A stretch of DNA of 64,000 nucleotides from Bacillus velezensis (GCF_001461825.1 NZ_LLZC01000001.1:62001-126000), one strand, 5' to 3'; positions 24,630 to 34,851 are shown, numbered from the stretch's first letter. Notes: generated by a model from the letters alone, not told the origin. Program-made: numbers and translations.

Positions 24630-25757
24630 TTGAATTCGCCTCTGATGCAATACCGATCTTTATTTCCGGCGCTCCGCACACATACGATGCTCGCCAGCTG
24701 CTCTCAAAGCGCTCTTGCCCTGCCGGTTTCAAAAGCGATCAATGACTACCAGGAAAGCCTGCTTCAGCATGGGGGAAACTGGGAAGAAGCCATTGGACGA
24801 ACGGAGCAGGCAAGGTGTGAATTTGCGAAATTGATCGGCGCCCATCCTGAAGAAATCGCCGTTTTACCTTCAGTAACGGCTGCTGTCTCTGCCGTCGTTT
24901 CTGCTTTACCGGATAGCCGAAAGAAACAGGCGGTGTATACGGAATTGGATTTTCCGGCGATCGCCCACATTTTGAAGGCGCAGACTGAGATGGAGCTTTC
25001 AGTCGTGCCGTCTGAAGATGGAATGATCCCGTTAGAGCGGTATGAGACATACATATCGGAGCAGACGCTTTTCACCTGTGTGCCCCATGTGTCATATACG
25101 TCGGGTTTTGTCCAGGATATGAAGCGCATTGCCGAGATATCCGCAAAGAAGGGATCGCTTCTTTTTGTCGATGCTTATCAATCGGCGGGGCACATCCCGA
25201 TTGATGTAAAAGAATGGGGAGTTGATATGCTGGCCGCGGGTGCGAGAAAGTATATGCTCGGCATACCGGGAACGGCGTTTCTTTATGTCAGAAAGGAACT
25301 TGCCGAACGGCTGAAGCCGAAAGTCACCGGGTGGTTCGGGCAGCAGCGGGCGGCGATGCTGGATTTAACCCGTTTTTCTTATGCGGACGGAGCCAAACGC
25401 TTTGAGACCGGAACCCCGGCATTTATCAGCATATATGCGGCACAGGCGGCTTTATCTCTAGTAAACGATGCCGGCACAGACCGCATTCACCAAGAAGTAA
25501 AAAAACTCAGCGCATTTGCGTATGAATACGCTTCTGAAAAAGGACTGAATCTCACAGGGCCGCCGTCTGCCGATGACAGACCCGGCATGATTTCCATACG
25601 GGATGAAAAAGCGGCGGAAACGGCTGCGCTGTTGAGGCGGAAAAACATCGTATGCGCACCCAGCGGACAAATCATCCGGCTGGCGCCTCATTTCTATAAC
25701 ACGGCCGATGATCTGATCTATGCGATTGATGAACTGGCTGAAGCGCGCGGTATATAA
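24630..25757 (+). CDS. ycbU: class V aminotransferase-fold PLP enzyme (cysteine desulfurase-like)
   Basis: 375 residues. Fold-type I PLP enzyme with DAYQSAGHIPIDVKEWGVD near 195-213 (the PLP-binding Asp) and the Schiff-base lysine in AGARKYMLGIPG near 222. No conserved active-site cysteine loop of true cysteine desulfurases is apparent, so it is more likely an isopenicillin-epimerase-like or other lyase; the substrate is unknown. The start is TTG 24630, 9 nt behind GAAGGGGG; an ATG at 24624 is out of frame. Confidence 0.8.
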   Translation: MNSPLMQYRSLFPALRTHTMLASCSQSALALPVSKAINDYQESLLQHGGNWEEAIGRTEQARCEFAKLIGAHPEEIAVLPSVTAAVSAVVSALPDSRKKQAVYTELDFPAIAHILKAQTEMELSVVPSEDGMIPLERYETYISEQTLFTCVPHVSYTSGFVQDMKRIAEISAKKGSLLFVDAYQSAGHIPIDVKEWGVDMLAAGARKYMLGIPGTAFLYVRKELAERLKPKVTGWFGQQRAAMLDLTRFSYADGAKRFETGTPAFISIYAAQAALSLVNDAGTDRIHQEVKKLSAFAYEYASEKGLNLTGPPSADDRPGMISIRDEKAAETAALLRRKNIVCAPSGQIIRLAPHFYNTADDLIYAIDELAEARGI

Positions 25758-25760
25758 AAA

Positions 25761-25790
25761 ACAGCAGACTCACGGGGAGCCTGCTGTTTT
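25761..25790. terminator. bidirectional terminator between ycbU and lmrB
   Basis: AACAGCAG / CTGCTGTTTTC stem with A and T tracts on the two sides. Confidence 0.8.
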
Positions 25791-25791
25791 C

Positions 25792-27225
25792 TTATGAGTG
25801 ATTCACTTTGACCCGTTTCATAAAGAAAGCGCTGATCAAGCCGATAACGGCGACAATCATCGCGAAGATAAAGGCGTGCTGGACGCCCGCAATCAGCGCG
25901 TGAGAGTATGCGGAAGGATCATTCGGGTTTTTCACGGTGCTCATATAATTCTTCTGCCCGGCTGCCATGATGCTGACCGCCACCGCAGTGCCGATTGCGC
26001 CGGCCATCTGCTGGAGCGTATTCATAATGGCCGTTCCGTCCGGATAAAATTCCGGCGGCAGCTGGTTTAAGCCATTCGTTTGCGCCGGCATCATGATCAT
26101 GGAAATGCCGATCATCAGGCATGTGTGGAGCACGACGATGAGAATGGCCGTTGAAGCGCCGGTAATGTTTGAGAAAAACCAAAGTACGGCGGCCGTGATG
26201 ACAAACCCGGGAATGACAAGCCACTTCGGTCCGTATTTATCAAACAGGCGCCCCGTCACCGGAGACATAAAGCCGTTTAAAATACCGCCCGGCAGCAGGA
26301 TGAGCCCGGACGTAAACGCCGTCAGCATCAGTCCGCTTTGTAAATACATTGGCAATAGAAGCATTGTCGATAAAATAACCATCATACAGATAAATACAAT
26401 CACGACACCGAGAATAAACATCGGATAGCGGAAAGCGCGCAGATTCATTATCGGCTGTTTCATTGTCAGCTGCCTGATGGAAAATAAGATGAGCGCGATC
26501 GCACCGACAGTGAGCGAACCGATAACCGTCGGGCTTGACCAGCCGTCTGATCCTTCGCCGGCATTGCTGAATCCGAATACGATGCCGCCAAACCCGATCG
26601 TAGACAGAATAATGGAAAGCACGTCAATTTTCGGTTTTGTAATGTCAGACACGTTCTGCATGTAGGCGATGCCGAATAAAAGAGCCAACACAAGAAACGG
26701 CAGGGAAATCCAGAAAATCCAATGCCAGTTCAAATGCTCTAACACAAGCCCTGAAAATGTCGGACCGATCGCAGGAGCGAACATGATGACCAGCCCGATC
26801 GTCCCCATCGCCGCTCCGCGCTTATGCGGCGGGAAGATGACGAGGATTGTATTAAACATCAGCGGCAGCAGCAGCCCGGTTCCTAAAGCCTGCACGATTC
26901 TTGCCGCCAAAAGAAACGGAAAGCTCGGCGCAAGCGCTGCAATCAGCGTGCCGATAATGGAAAAAGCGAGTGAAACGATAAACAGCTGTCTCGTCGTAAA
27001 CCATTGCAAAAGCAGACCCGATACCGGGACAAGAATACCGAGAACGAGCAGATAGCCCGTCGTCAGCCACTGGACGGTCGCAGGAGTGATATGTAACTCC
27101 TTCATCAGGTCAGTCAGGGCGATATTCAGCGCCGTTTCACTGAACATGCCGATAAACCCTGCCGTCAGCAAAGAAATCATGATCGGCATGACTTTATATT
27201 GTTTGGAAGGCTGAGCGTTTTCCAA
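25792..27225 (-). CDS. lmrB: multidrug efflux transporter LmrB
   Basis: 477 residues, DHA2 family (14 membrane helices) of the major facilitator superfamily. Motifs include WLTTGYLLVLGILVPVSGLL and the antiporter motif C region GPTFSGLVLE. In B. subtilis overproduction gives resistance to lincomycin and puromycin. The TTG at 27225 is preferred over the ATG at 27231 because GAGGAG sits at the right distance. Second gene of the lmrA-lmrB operon. Confidence 0.92.
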   Translation of the reverse strand: MENAQPSKQYKVMPIMISLLTAGFIGMFSETALNIALTDLMKELHITPATVQWLTTGYLLVLGILVPVSGLLLQWFTTRQLFIVSLAFSIIGTLIAALAPSFPFLLAARIVQALGTGLLLPLMFNTILVIFPPHKRGAAMGTIGLVIMFAPAIGPTFSGLVLEHLNWHWIFWISLPFLVLALLFGIAYMQNVSDITKPKIDVLSIILSTIGFGGIVFGFSNAGEGSDGWSSPTVIGSLTVGAIALILFSIRQLTMKQPIMNLRAFRYPMFILGVVIVFICMMVILSTMLLLPMYLQSGLMLTAFTSGLILLPGGILNGFMSPVTGRLFDKYGPKWLVIPGFVITAAVLWFFSNITGASTAILIVVLHTCLMIGISMIMMPAQTNGLNQLPPEFYPDGTAIMNTLQQMAGAIGTAVAVSIMAAGQKNYMSTVKNPNDPSAYSHALIAGVQHAFIFAMIVAVIGLISAFFMKRVKVNHS

Positions 27226-27267
27226 AATCATTCTCCTCTCTTTCTATACGTACATGTCTCTCGTATT

Positions 27268-27834
27268 TTATGTCTTCAGCAGGTTCGGGATTTGTTTAGA
27301 AATATGGAGGATCGGCATTTTGTCTTTTTTGGCTAAGGACACAATGATGCCGCCTTCTATCATGGCATTTAAAACAGTGCTGATTTCCGCCGCTTTCTCA
27401 TCAGAAAAACCGGCTGATCTCAATTTGCCCGCGAACAGATTCTCCCATTCCTGATAAGCGCATTGACAGGCCTGCCGGAGCTTTTCGCTCTTTAAAGCCG
27501 TCTCGGCAGCCAGTAAACCGACAGGAAACCCTTCAAAGTTCTCCGGACATGTGAATTGGCTTGATAAGTCCTGTAAAAACGCTTGAATGCTTTCCGCAGG
27601 ATCAGGATGGGCATCAAGGCTTTCTTTTATTTTCATACGGATATAATGGCTCATTTCATTGACAGCCTCAATGGCGAGCTGCTCTTTGCCGTCTGGAAAA
27701 TGATAGTAAAGAGAACCTTTCGGCGCACCGCTTTCTTTAATAATCTGATTCAGCCCCGTGCCGTAATACCCCTGAAGCTGAAACAGCCTGGTTGCCGCGG
27801 CGAGGATTTTTTCACGAGAATCTCCATAGCTCAT
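27268..27834 (-). CDS. lmrA: TetR-family repressor LmrA
   Basis: 188 residues. N-terminal TetR HTH (REKILAAATRLFQLQGYYGT, then IIKESGAPKGSLYYHFPDGK), and a C-terminal ligand domain. In B. subtilis LmrA represses lmrAB and the quercetin dioxygenase gene; flavonoids relieve it. ATG 27834 follows GGTGGGAA. An LmrA box lies 36 nt upstream. Confidence 0.92.
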   Translation of the reverse strand: MSYGDSREKILAAATRLFQLQGYYGTGLNQIIKESGAPKGSLYYHFPDGKEQLAIEAVNEMSHYIRMKIKESLDAHPDPAESIQAFLQDLSSQFTCPENFEGFPVGLLAAETALKSEKLRQACQCAYQEWENLFAGKLRSAGFSDEKAAEISTVLNAMIEGGIIVSLAKKDKMPILHISKQIPNLLKT

Positions 27835-27869
27835 AATGTTCCCACCTTACTGATTTTTGACAAATTTAA

Positions 27870-27887
27870 AATATAGTGACTGGTCTA
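27870..27887. promoter_or_regulatory. LmrA/QdoR operator
   Basis: AATATAGTGACTGGTCTA fits the 18-nt LmrA/QdoR box AWTATAtagaNYGgTCTA at every fixed position, with ATAG/CTAT dyad symmetry. It overlaps the region where the lmrAB promoter must lie. Confidence 0.8.
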
Positions 27888-28011
27888 TTATCTTGATTTC
27901 GCATGACGGTGTCAAGGTTTTTTAACGGTTATTTTCTTCGGAAGGTTGCCTGACAAGCGCGTTGACCGGTGAGAGGAAAATCTTCATAAATAAAGAAAAG
28001 GAGAGAAAAGA

Positions 28012-29127
28012 ATGAAAAAACAATTCATGCCCTTCATTACATTTATCACGGCTCTATTCTTCATCGCGGCCGGCTGCTCCCAATCTCCTCAAGCGAAAGA
28101 AACACCGCCCCGGATGGCAGCCGCAGCCCCAGCGAAAAAAGACGGACTTCCGAATATTAAAATTCTTGCCGCCGGCGGCACAATTGCAGGCGCTGCTCCT
28201 TCAAAGACGTCCGCTACGGAGTACACGGCGGGGGCAATCGGAGTTGATGCCCTGATTCAGGCCGTTCCGGAGATAAAAGAGGTCGCGCATGTGAGCGGAG
28301 AACAGGTTGTGAATATCGGCAGCCAGAATATGAATAACGAGACACTGCTGAAACTTGCAAAACGGGTAAACAAGCTGCTCAAGTCTGATGATACAGACGG
28401 CATTGTCATTACACATGGAACAGACACACTTGAGGAAACCGCCTACTTTCTCAATCTGACGGTCAAAAGTGACAAGCCCGTTGTTGTCGCCGGGTCAATG
28501 AGGCCGTCCACGGCGCTCGGAGCGGACGGGCCGTCCAACTTATATAACGCTGTAAAAACAGCGGCTGCGCCTGATGCGAAAGGCAAGGGGACGCTTGTCG
28601 TATTAAATGACAGAATCGCTTCGGCGCGCTATGTGACAAAAACCAATACAACCGCGGCCGACACATTCAAATCGGAAGAAATGGGTTATATCGGAACAAT
28701 TGCTGATGCCGTCTATTTTAATAACATCATGACCCGAAAGCATACGAAGGATACAGATTTCAAGATAGATAAACTTGATAAACTGCCGCAGGTCGATATT
28801 ATATACGGCTATCAAAATGACGGAAGCTATCTCTTTGAAGCCGCCGTAAAATCAGGAGCGCAAGGCATTATTTTTGCAGGCCCGGGAAACGGCTCAATGT
28901 CTGATGAGGCCCAAAAAGGCGCCGTAAAGTCGGTCAAAAGCGGGCTGGCGGTCGTCCGCTCCACAAGGACGGGAAACGGAACGGTAACACCTAATCGAGA
29001 GTATGAAAAAGACCATTTGACAGCTTCAAACTCTCTCAACCCTCAAAAAGCGCGGATTCTTCTGATGCTTTCGCTGACAAAAACGCATGACCCTAAGCGG
29101 ATTCAAACCTATTTCAATGAGTACTAG
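28012..29127 (+). CDS. ansZ: secreted (lipoprotein) L-asparaginase AnsZ
   Basis: 371 residues. Type II asparaginase: asparagine to aspartate and ammonia outside the cell. The lipobox FIAAGC puts the lipid-modified Cys at 22. Catalytic motifs: ILAAGGTIAG near 50-59 (first Thr) and VITHGTDTLEETA near 127-139 (second Thr and Asp). In B. subtilis (yccC) it is activated by TnrA under nitrogen limitation. A TGTCA at 27910 could be half of a TnrA site, but the partner half is off by one position. ATG 28012 follows GGAGAG. Confidence 0.93.
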   Translation: MKKQFMPFITFITALFFIAAGCSQSPQAKETPPRMAAAAPAKKDGLPNIKILAAGGTIAGAAPSKTSATEYTAGAIGVDALIQAVPEIKEVAHVSGEQVVNIGSQNMNNETLLKLAKRVNKLLKSDDTDGIVITHGTDTLEETAYFLNLTVKSDKPVVVAGSMRPSTALGADGPSNLYNAVKTAAAPDAKGKGTLVVLNDRIASARYVTKTNTTAADTFKSEEMGYIGTIADAVYFNNIMTRKHTKDTDFKIDKLDKLPQVDIIYGYQNDGSYLFEAAVKSGAQGIIFAGPGNGSMSDEAQKGAVKSVKSGLAVVRSTRTGNGTVTPNREYEKDHLTASNSLNPQKARILLMLSLTKTHDPKRIQTYFNEY

Positions 29128-29158
29128 GAGTAGAGAACCGGGTGTTCTCTCCTTTTTT
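29127..29158 (+). terminator. terminator after ansZ
   Basis: AGAGAAC / GTTCTCT with outer GG/CC pairs and TTTTTT. Confidence 0.8.
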
Positions 29159-29323
29159 GGTATGCCGTATTAAAGCATAAGCGTGCTTTCGGGAAAGGGG
29201 CGTCTTTCTCATTTTTCCGCTCTTTTTTTAATTGTTGAAAACAGTAAAAAATACACTATTTTTTCCTTTTCTCCTCTAATAGAATGAAAACTGCAAAAAT
29301 ATTACATAGCAGGAGGAAAGTTC

Positions 29324-29968
29324 ATGAAACATATAAAAAATAAAATCCTAGTCATCCTTACAGTTTGTATGCTGTCCGTCATTTCCGTATTTGCCTTCCA
29401 GCCGACCGTATCGAAAGCCTCCTCAGGGCATAACCCTGTTGTCATGGTCCACGGAATCGGCGGGGCGTCCTTTAACTTCGCGGGAATCAAAACATACTTG
29501 GCATCCCAAGGCTGGTCAAGAAAAGAGATGTACGCCATTGATTTCTTAGACAAAACCGGAAACAACAGACACAATGCGCCGAGACTGTCCAATTACGTGA
29601 AAAAAGTGCTCAGCGAAACAGGTGCGAGTAAAGTCGATATCGTCGCGCACAGCATGGGGGGCGCCAACACGCTCTATTACATTAAAAATCTTGACGGCGG
29701 AGACAAAATCGCAAACGTCGTCACACTCGGCGGAGCGAACGGCCTTGTGACCAACCGGGCGCTTCCGGGGACTGATCCGAACCAAAAGATTTTATATACA
29801 TCGATTTACAGCTCAGCGGACTTAATCGTCATGAACCCGCTGTCACGGCTGATCGGCGGGAAAAACGTGCAGATTCACGGTGTCGGACACATCGGACTTT
29901 TGATGAACAGCCAAGTAAACGGGCTGATTAAAGAAGGTCTGAACGGCGGCGGACAAAATACAAATTAA
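29324..29968 (+). CDS. lipA: secreted lipase A
   Basis: 214 residues. Small extracellular alpha/beta hydrolase without a lid, active on triacylglycerols at alkaline pH. Signal peptide to about residue 33. The catalytic triad matches B. subtilis LipA in spacing: Ser110 in AHSMGG (the nucleophile elbow with Ala in place of the first Gly), Asp166 in SSADLIV and His189 in GVGHIG, equal to S77/D133/H156 of the mature enzyme. The oxyanion motif is [10 protein letters not shown] 29324 follows AGGAGG. Monocistronic. Confidence 0.95.
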   Translation: MKHIKNKILVILTVCMLSVISVFAFQPTVSKASSGHNPVVMVHGIGGASFNFAGIKTYLASQGWSRKEMYAIDFLDKTGNNRHNAPRLSNYVKKVLSETGASKVDIVAHSMGGANTLYYIKNLDGGDKIANVVTLGGANGLVTNRALPGTDPNQKILYTSIYSSADLIVMNPLSRLIGGKNVQIHGVGHIGLLMNSQVNGLIKEGLNGGGQNTN

Positions 29969-29978
29969 CAGTTTCAAA

Positions 29979-30014
29979 GCCCCGGAGAATGAGAATATCC
30001 CGGGGTCTTTTTTT
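29979..30014 (+). terminator. terminator after lipA
   Basis: CCCCGG / CCGGGG arms followed by TCTTTTTTTT. Confidence 0.85.
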
Positions 30015-30105
30015 TCTTCCATATTCTTTTTTCGCCGTAAACCAAGCCCTCTGAAGTTATTTTTGTTAAAATAATAAAGTTATATCAGAATTCGGAGGGT
30101 TTATT

Positions 30106-31176
30106 GTGGGAAAAGTGAAAAGAAATGCCCCTTGCCCATGCGGCAGCGGGAAGAAATATAAAAAATGCTGCGGAAGCAAAGAAGCTGCCATTCCGGCAGA
30201 CATCGCGGCAAAAGAAGCGAAACAGATTCAGGAAAGCCTAATGGAGTACGCCTTTACAGCACATAGAGACGGCATATCATCATTTATTAACCAGCACGCG
30301 TTCATTACGGAGCTGGACAGGCAGACAAAAGACATCGGAGTCTTCAACCTCGGCATCTGGGGAATTTTCTTCCGTCCGCTGGCAGGCGGCAAGACGATTT
30401 TTGAAGAATATCTTCAGAAAAAAGCCGGCGGCATCAACCGCCCGAAAACACGGGAAATCGTTGAATCATGGACAAGCATGACACCTGCCGTTATGGTGCT
30501 TGAAGATGTGAAAGAAGGAATGATTCACTTTGAAGATGTGATGACGAAAAAACAATTCAAAGTGGAAATGGACGTCAGCCAGCAGGATCTTCCGCCGGCG
30601 GGAAGCCTGATTCTCGGCTATCCGATCCACGAAGCGGAAAAAGCGGAGTTCTTCATGCAATTTACGATCTTCCCTGTGAAGCGGACCGAAGCTCTAATCA
30701 GCAAAGTGAAAAAGGCGGCGGCCCCGGCCCTTGCGGAAGGAAAATCGCCTGAGCGCTTTATGCAGGAAAACTTCGACACTGTGCTGGCCGCTCTTTTAAC
30801 AACTGCGGAAGAGTCTGAGCAGGCTGCTGAAGAAAAACAGACAGAGTGGGCCAACGACATGGAGAAGGAAACGGCAGACGCCATTGAAAAAGGCCTGAGC
30901 GGGGATGAATACCCGGCTGAGCTGGTTCCGGCCGTGATTGATCTGTGGAAAACGTTCTGTGTCAAAAAAACACCGACGATCAGAAAGCCTGAAGCTTTCG
31001 CAGCGGCGGTCGAATATTACGTGAACAGCATTTCTCTGAACGGCGCGTCCGTTTCTCAAGCCAAGCTGGCGAAGAAGTACGGCGTCAGCGCCTCAACGAT
31101 TTCCAGCCGCTATAAGGAAATCGAGGGTGCTCTCACGGATGAAGCCGAACGCTTCGCCGCAACTCTGACATCTTAA
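30106..31176 (+). CDS. yccF: SEC-C motif protein, function unknown
   Basis: 356 residues. It starts with a SEC-C zinc motif, CPCGSGKKYKKCCG (residues 7-20), like the tail of SecA. The middle has no recognisable domain. Near the C-terminus AKLAKKYGVSASTISSRYKEIEG looks like a helix-turn-helix of the cyclin-like/TFIIB type. No signal or membrane segment. The GTG 30106 start has CGGAGGG. Named from the B. subtilis gene in this place; I cannot assign a role. Confidence 0.8.
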   Translation: MGKVKRNAPCPCGSGKKYKKCCGSKEAAIPADIAAKEAKQIQESLMEYAFTAHRDGISSFINQHAFITELDRQTKDIGVFNLGIWGIFFRPLAGGKTIFEEYLQKKAGGINRPKTREIVESWTSMTPAVMVLEDVKEGMIHFEDVMTKKQFKVEMDVSQQDLPPAGSLILGYPIHEAEKAEFFMQFTIFPVKRTEALISKVKKAAAPALAEGKSPERFMQENFDTVLAALLTTAEESEQAAEEKQTEWANDMEKETADAIEKGLSGDEYPAELVPAVIDLWKTFCVKKTPTIRKPEAFAAAVEYYVNSISLNGASVSQAKLAKKYGVSASTISSRYKEIEGALTDEAERFAATLTS

Positions 31177-31184
31177 TACACAGC

Positions 31185-31222
31185 AAAAAACCTTGAAGGG
31201 CAAACGCTTTTCAAGGTTTTTT
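31185..31222 (+). terminator. terminator after yccF
   Basis: AAAAAACCTTGAA / TTCAAGGTTTTTT, a long perfect stem. Confidence 0.85.
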
Positions 31223-31304
31223 CTATAGATAGGCTCTCAGGCAGGATAATTCTTACCGGTTATCTAATACTAAACAGAGCGATAAAAGGAAGGGAGCCTG
31301 AGCC

Positions 31305-32237
31305 ATGGATGAGACACGTACGCTGGGCAGGACGGATTTACGGGTAAAGCGTATCGGCTTTGGCGCTAATGCGGTCGGAGGACATAATCTGTTTCCGAAT
31401 CTTAATGATGAAACGGGAAAAGAACTCATCCGCACAGCGCTGGACGGCGGCGTCAATTTTATTGATACGGCGTTTATATACGGTTTGGGGCGTTCCGAAG
31501 AGTTAATCGGTGAAGTTGTCGCAGAGCGCGGCGTGCGGGACAGCCTCGTGATTGCGTCAAAAGGCGCGCACAAAGAGGTCAACGGACAGATCGAGCTGGA
31601 CAACAGCCGTGAATTTCTCCGGAGTGAGGCGGAAAACAGCCTGAAGCGGCTGAAAACAGACGTGATTGATTTGTATTACGTCCACTTCCCTGACGGCAAA
31701 ACACCGCTCTCCGAAGTGGCGGGCACGCTAAAAGAACTGAAGGACGAAGGGAAAATCAGAGCAATCGGCGCCTCCAATCTCAGTTTCCGGCAATTGCAGG
31801 AGTTTAACGCGGACGGCTATTTAGAGGTTTTTCAATCGGAATATTCACTGATTCAGCGTGAGGCGGAGCATGATCTGCTGCCTTATTGTGAAAAGAACGG
31901 CATTTCCTTTATTCCTTATTTCCCGCTTGCTTCCGGCTTGCTGACGGGAAAGTTTACAAAAGACACAGTCTTTGAGGACAGCCGAAAGAACAGGCCGCCG
32001 TTTCAGGGAGAAGCTTTTCACCAAAATCTGGAGCGAGTGGATAAGCTTCGGGCCGTTGCGGAGGAAAAAGGGGCGCAGACAGCGCATATCGCACTCGCAT
32101 GGCTTCTGTCGCAGCCGGCGGTGGATGCGATCATTCCCGGAGCCAAACGCCCCGACCAGCTGAAACACAATCTGGACGCGCTTCATGTGCAGTTAACCGA
32201 GGATGAGGTTCAATTTATCAGTGACATCTTTAAGTGA
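31305..32237 (+). CDS. yccK: aldo/keto reductase
   Basis: 310 residues, (alpha/beta)8 barrel. The catalytic tetrad is visible: Asp and Tyr in [15 protein letters not shown] (D near 48, Y near 53), Lys in VIASKGAHK and His in [14 protein letters not shown]-binding end: [13 protein letters not shown]. Similar to IolS of B. subtilis; the substrate is unknown. ATG 31305 follows AGGGAG. The natAB genes found between yccF and yccK in B. subtilis are absent. Confidence 0.88.
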   Translation: MDETRTLGRTDLRVKRIGFGANAVGGHNLFPNLNDETGKELIRTALDGGVNFIDTAFIYGLGRSEELIGEVVAERGVRDSLVIASKGAHKEVNGQIELDNSREFLRSEAENSLKRLKTDVIDLYYVHFPDGKTPLSEVAGTLKELKDEGKIRAIGASNLSFRQLQEFNADGYLEVFQSEYSLIQREAEHDLLPYCEKNGISFIPYFPLASGLLTGKFTKDTVFEDSRKNRPPFQGEAFHQNLERVDKLRAVAEEKGAQTAHIALAWLLSQPAVDAIIPGAKRPDQLKHNLDALHVQLTEDEVQFISDIFK

Positions 32238-32242
32238 AAATA

Positions 32243-32275
32243 AAAAAAGGAAATAGCCTGCGCTATTTCCTTTCT
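32243..32275. terminator. bidirectional terminator between yccK and ycdA
   Basis: AAAGGAAATAG / CTATTTCCTTT with CCTGCG loop. Confidence 0.8.
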
Positions 32276-32280
32276 TGTTG

Positions 32281-33276
32281 TCAGGACGTTTTCAAAAACG
32301 CTTCTGTCAATCCTTCCAGATCGGCGTCTGTATCCAGATACCACTGGCCGCGGGCGTTTTTCTTCATCTCGATTTCTCTTGTAACGGAAGAAGAAGCCGG
32401 TTTCAGGCGCATAAACTCTTCCGGATAGACAGAAAGAAGGTGGCTGACAATTTCGTTTTCATCAGCATCAGGGTGCTTTCCGGCATAGTCTTGCACGCGG
32501 TCTTGCAGCTGGCCCGCAAGCGGAGACATATCAAGCGGCGTCACTTTTGCTTCAAGGACGGCTTTTTTGCCTGACATGGATTTGGTATGCACCTTGAGCT
32601 CTGTGTTATCCCGAAGCGCTGATGACATGGCGTCAATAATAGCGGTAATGGCTTTTGAATCCGCCTGTTCTTGTGAAATGCCTGCAGAAGCGATAAAGCT
32701 GGCTTTCGCCGATTCCTGATATGCGGCGGCCGTCATTTTTTCATTTACACCGGTCAGGCGGGTGAAATCTTTATTGTGCTTGCCGTACAGCATCACATCA
32801 ATGTATGCGGATAATGCGTCCGCCGGGTCAGGTTTTGCGTTTGAGGCTGTGCCTTTGACTTTCAGTTTATAAGATAAAGGCTTCGCGTCTTTTGCCTGCG
32901 GCTGATATACCAATTCATAGGATTTGCCTTCGTCAGCCGTGAAGTACAGATTGCCCGTCACTGTCTTACCCGCATGAAGCGTGCCGCTCTGCAACAAGTC
33001 TTCCTTATCGGCCTTGGCTGTTTTTGCGTCATCCTGATAAAGCGAGAAGTCGCTGCTTTTGACGGTAAGCGGGTCTTTGCCCGTATTTTTGACGGTGACC
33101 GTTACTTTCAGCGCGGCCGAATGTTCAGTATCGTCTGAAGCGGCCCATGCCGTATCTTTTATTTTCACTTTCGCCGTGCTGCTTTCCTGGCCGCCGCTCG
33201 TTTCGCTGCTGCATGCGGCGGTAAATGCCGTGAGAAGCAGAATGAAAAACAAGGCGCTCATTTTTTTGATGGACAT
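32281..33276 (-). CDS. ycdA: lipoprotein YcdA (DUF5105)
   Basis: 331 residues. Signal peptide with lipobox LTAFTAAC and lipid-modified Cys near residue 22. The N-terminal half (residues 40-150) is a DUF4352-like immunoglobulin fold (VTVTVKNTGKDPLTVKSSDF). The C-terminal half has a repeated helical DUF5105 domain (DALSAYIDVMLYGKH). In B. subtilis YcdA has been linked to swarming motility, a weak basis for a role. ATG 33276 follows AGGGGG. Confidence 0.85.
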   Translation of the reverse strand: MSIKKMSALFFILLLTAFTAACSSETSGGQESSTAKVKIKDTAWAASDDTEHSAALKVTVTVKNTGKDPLTVKSSDFSLYQDDAKTAKADKEDLLQSGTLHAGKTVTGNLYFTADEGKSYELVYQPQAKDAKPLSYKLKVKGTASNAKPDPADALSAYIDVMLYGKHNKDFTRLTGVNEKMTAAAYQESAKASFIASAGISQEQADSKAITAIIDAMSSALRDNTELKVHTKSMSGKKAVLEAKVTPLDMSPLAGQLQDRVQDYAGKHPDADENEIVSHLLSVYPEEFMRLKPASSSVTREIEMKKNARGQWYLDTDADLEGLTEAFLKTS

Positions 33277-33395
33277 CTGGTTTACCCCCTGTTGTTATTA
33301 ATTCGATAGTCATGAAGACAGACAGGTTAATTATACTAGTTTTGTATAAAAGAGTCTTGGTAATCATCAATCTTTTTGGAAGAAAAGGAAGTGTT

Positions 33396-34799
33396 ATGAT
33401 GAAAAAAGAAGAGTTGAAACAGCTGGCTCTCCGAATCGGAAACGTACCTGCCCGCTATGAGAGTAATGTGGAAGAATACCAGGAAGATGAGGTTCTGTTT
33501 TGGTGGGAAGATAAGAATGATCCGGAAGCCGGCATCATGGTCGAATTAGACCGGGACGGAAAACTGAAATACTTATCCCGTCCGGCTTTCCGGACTGATC
33601 TGCCGCCTCTTTCGGAATCGGACATAGAAAAACGGATGCGGGCGTTTTTAGAAACCCATCGTCCTGGGGCACTGGCTGAGTTCGAGTTGGAAAACAGCGG
33701 CTCCGCCAATGATGGTGATGTGAGATATTCCTATGTTCAGATGGCTGACGGTCTGCCGCTCCCGCTGACCGGGTTTTACGTCGACCTGTCTTTGACAGGG
33801 GAAGTAACCGGCTTTTCTTACCATGGGAAGGCCGATGATCTTGTAAGACCCGGAACAATTGCGGACAAGCGGGAAGCATTGGCTCACTTTGTCAAACATA
33901 TAGAAGCAGAACTGTTGTTCACCGTACTGCATCAGTCCGTCTATGTGCAGGGGGATGACAAGCCCCATCTCGTCTATGAAATTGTGTCTCCGACGCGGCC
34001 GATATCGGCCGACCTGAAGGAAGAGAATGCAGAAATAGACGAATATGAAGAGCTGGAAGACGACACGCTGCCGTATGTCCCGATTTCACGCCCTGCACCT
34101 GAAACGGAAAAGATGAGCATCAATGACATGATCGGGCTGCACGACGGTTTTTATAAAGAGAGGGAAAGCGATCTTGGAGAGGGCTGTATCGGCATTGCCT
34201 GGCGTCCTGAAAAAACAAAATCCGTACGGGAAGATAAAAGCTTTGAAAGTCTGTTTAAAGAACGGAATGAACACGTATTGAAAACAAGGTATGATAAAGA
34301 ATCGGACCGGCTCACCGGGGTGATGTCATTTATAAAAGTTGAAGGCGAACCGGTGTTTTCCGAGGAAGAATGCCATCACATGGCCATCCGCTTTTTATTC
34401 GCCATGTTTCCGGAAGCGGATCAGTATTTCCGGGTTCAATATGATGAGCCGGATGATGAAGGAGAAAACGTGGGACTTACATATAAGGCTTGTTCGGGCG
34501 GCGTTGATTTGCGATTCGGAGAGGGGAGAATCTGTGTCAGCAAAAAGACGGGTCTTGTCACTTTTTATATGCCGCCGGAAATTGATCCGAAAGAGCTCCA
34601 GGAAATCGATCCCGTTCCTTCATTGACAATGGAAGAGGCGAAGGATGCGATCCGCCGGGCCATTAAAGCAGAGCTCGCTTGGGACCATTGTTACGATGAC
34701 GACAGCTGCGGAAAAGTGTACAGGCTCGTATACAAGCCGGTTTTCCCGCGGTTTATTGAGGCTCATACGGGAGAAGCGATCACGAGTTTAATAGGCTGA
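33396..34799 (+). CDS. ycdB: YcdB, two-repeat protein of unknown function
   Basis: 467 residues, acidic, without signal peptide or membrane helix. The protein has two copies of a YcdB/YcdC repeat: residues about 10-230 and 240-460, each starting with a helix then a beta-rich sheet (PLPLTGFYVDLSLTGEVTGF in the first, VDLRFGEGRICVSKKTGLVT in the second). Similar repeats occur in PepSY-like and S-layer-associated proteins. It is followed by a clear paralogue, ycdC. A start at either of two adjacent ATGs (33396, 33399) behind AAGGAAG is possible. Confidence 0.85.
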   Translation: MMKKEELKQLALRIGNVPARYESNVEEYQEDEVLFWWEDKNDPEAGIMVELDRDGKLKYLSRPAFRTDLPPLSESDIEKRMRAFLETHRPGALAEFELENSGSANDGDVRYSYVQMADGLPLPLTGFYVDLSLTGEVTGFSYHGKADDLVRPGTIADKREALAHFVKHIEAELLFTVLHQSVYVQGDDKPHLVYEIVSPTRPISADLKEENAEIDEYEELEDDTLPYVPISRPAPETEKMSINDMIGLHDGFYKERESDLGEGCIGIAWRPEKTKSVREDKSFESLFKERNEHVLKTRYDKESDRLTGVMSFIKVEGEPVFSEEECHHMAIRFLFAMFPEADQYFRVQYDEPDDEGENVGLTYKACSGGVDLRFGEGRICVSKKTGLVTFYMPPEIDPKELQEIDPVPSLTMEEAKDAIRRAIKAELAWDHCYDDDSCGKVYRLVYKPVFPRFIEAHTGEAITSLIG

Positions 34800-34851
34800 A
34801 GGTCATGGGCGTTCGTCCCGGGTCTTTCACGGGGAATGTGACATTTGTATG

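Noticed and set aside
27910..27926. TnrA-like site upstream of ansZ
   Set aside because: Only the TGTCA half is good; the second half is displaced by one base and has a mismatch, so I mention it only under ansZ.
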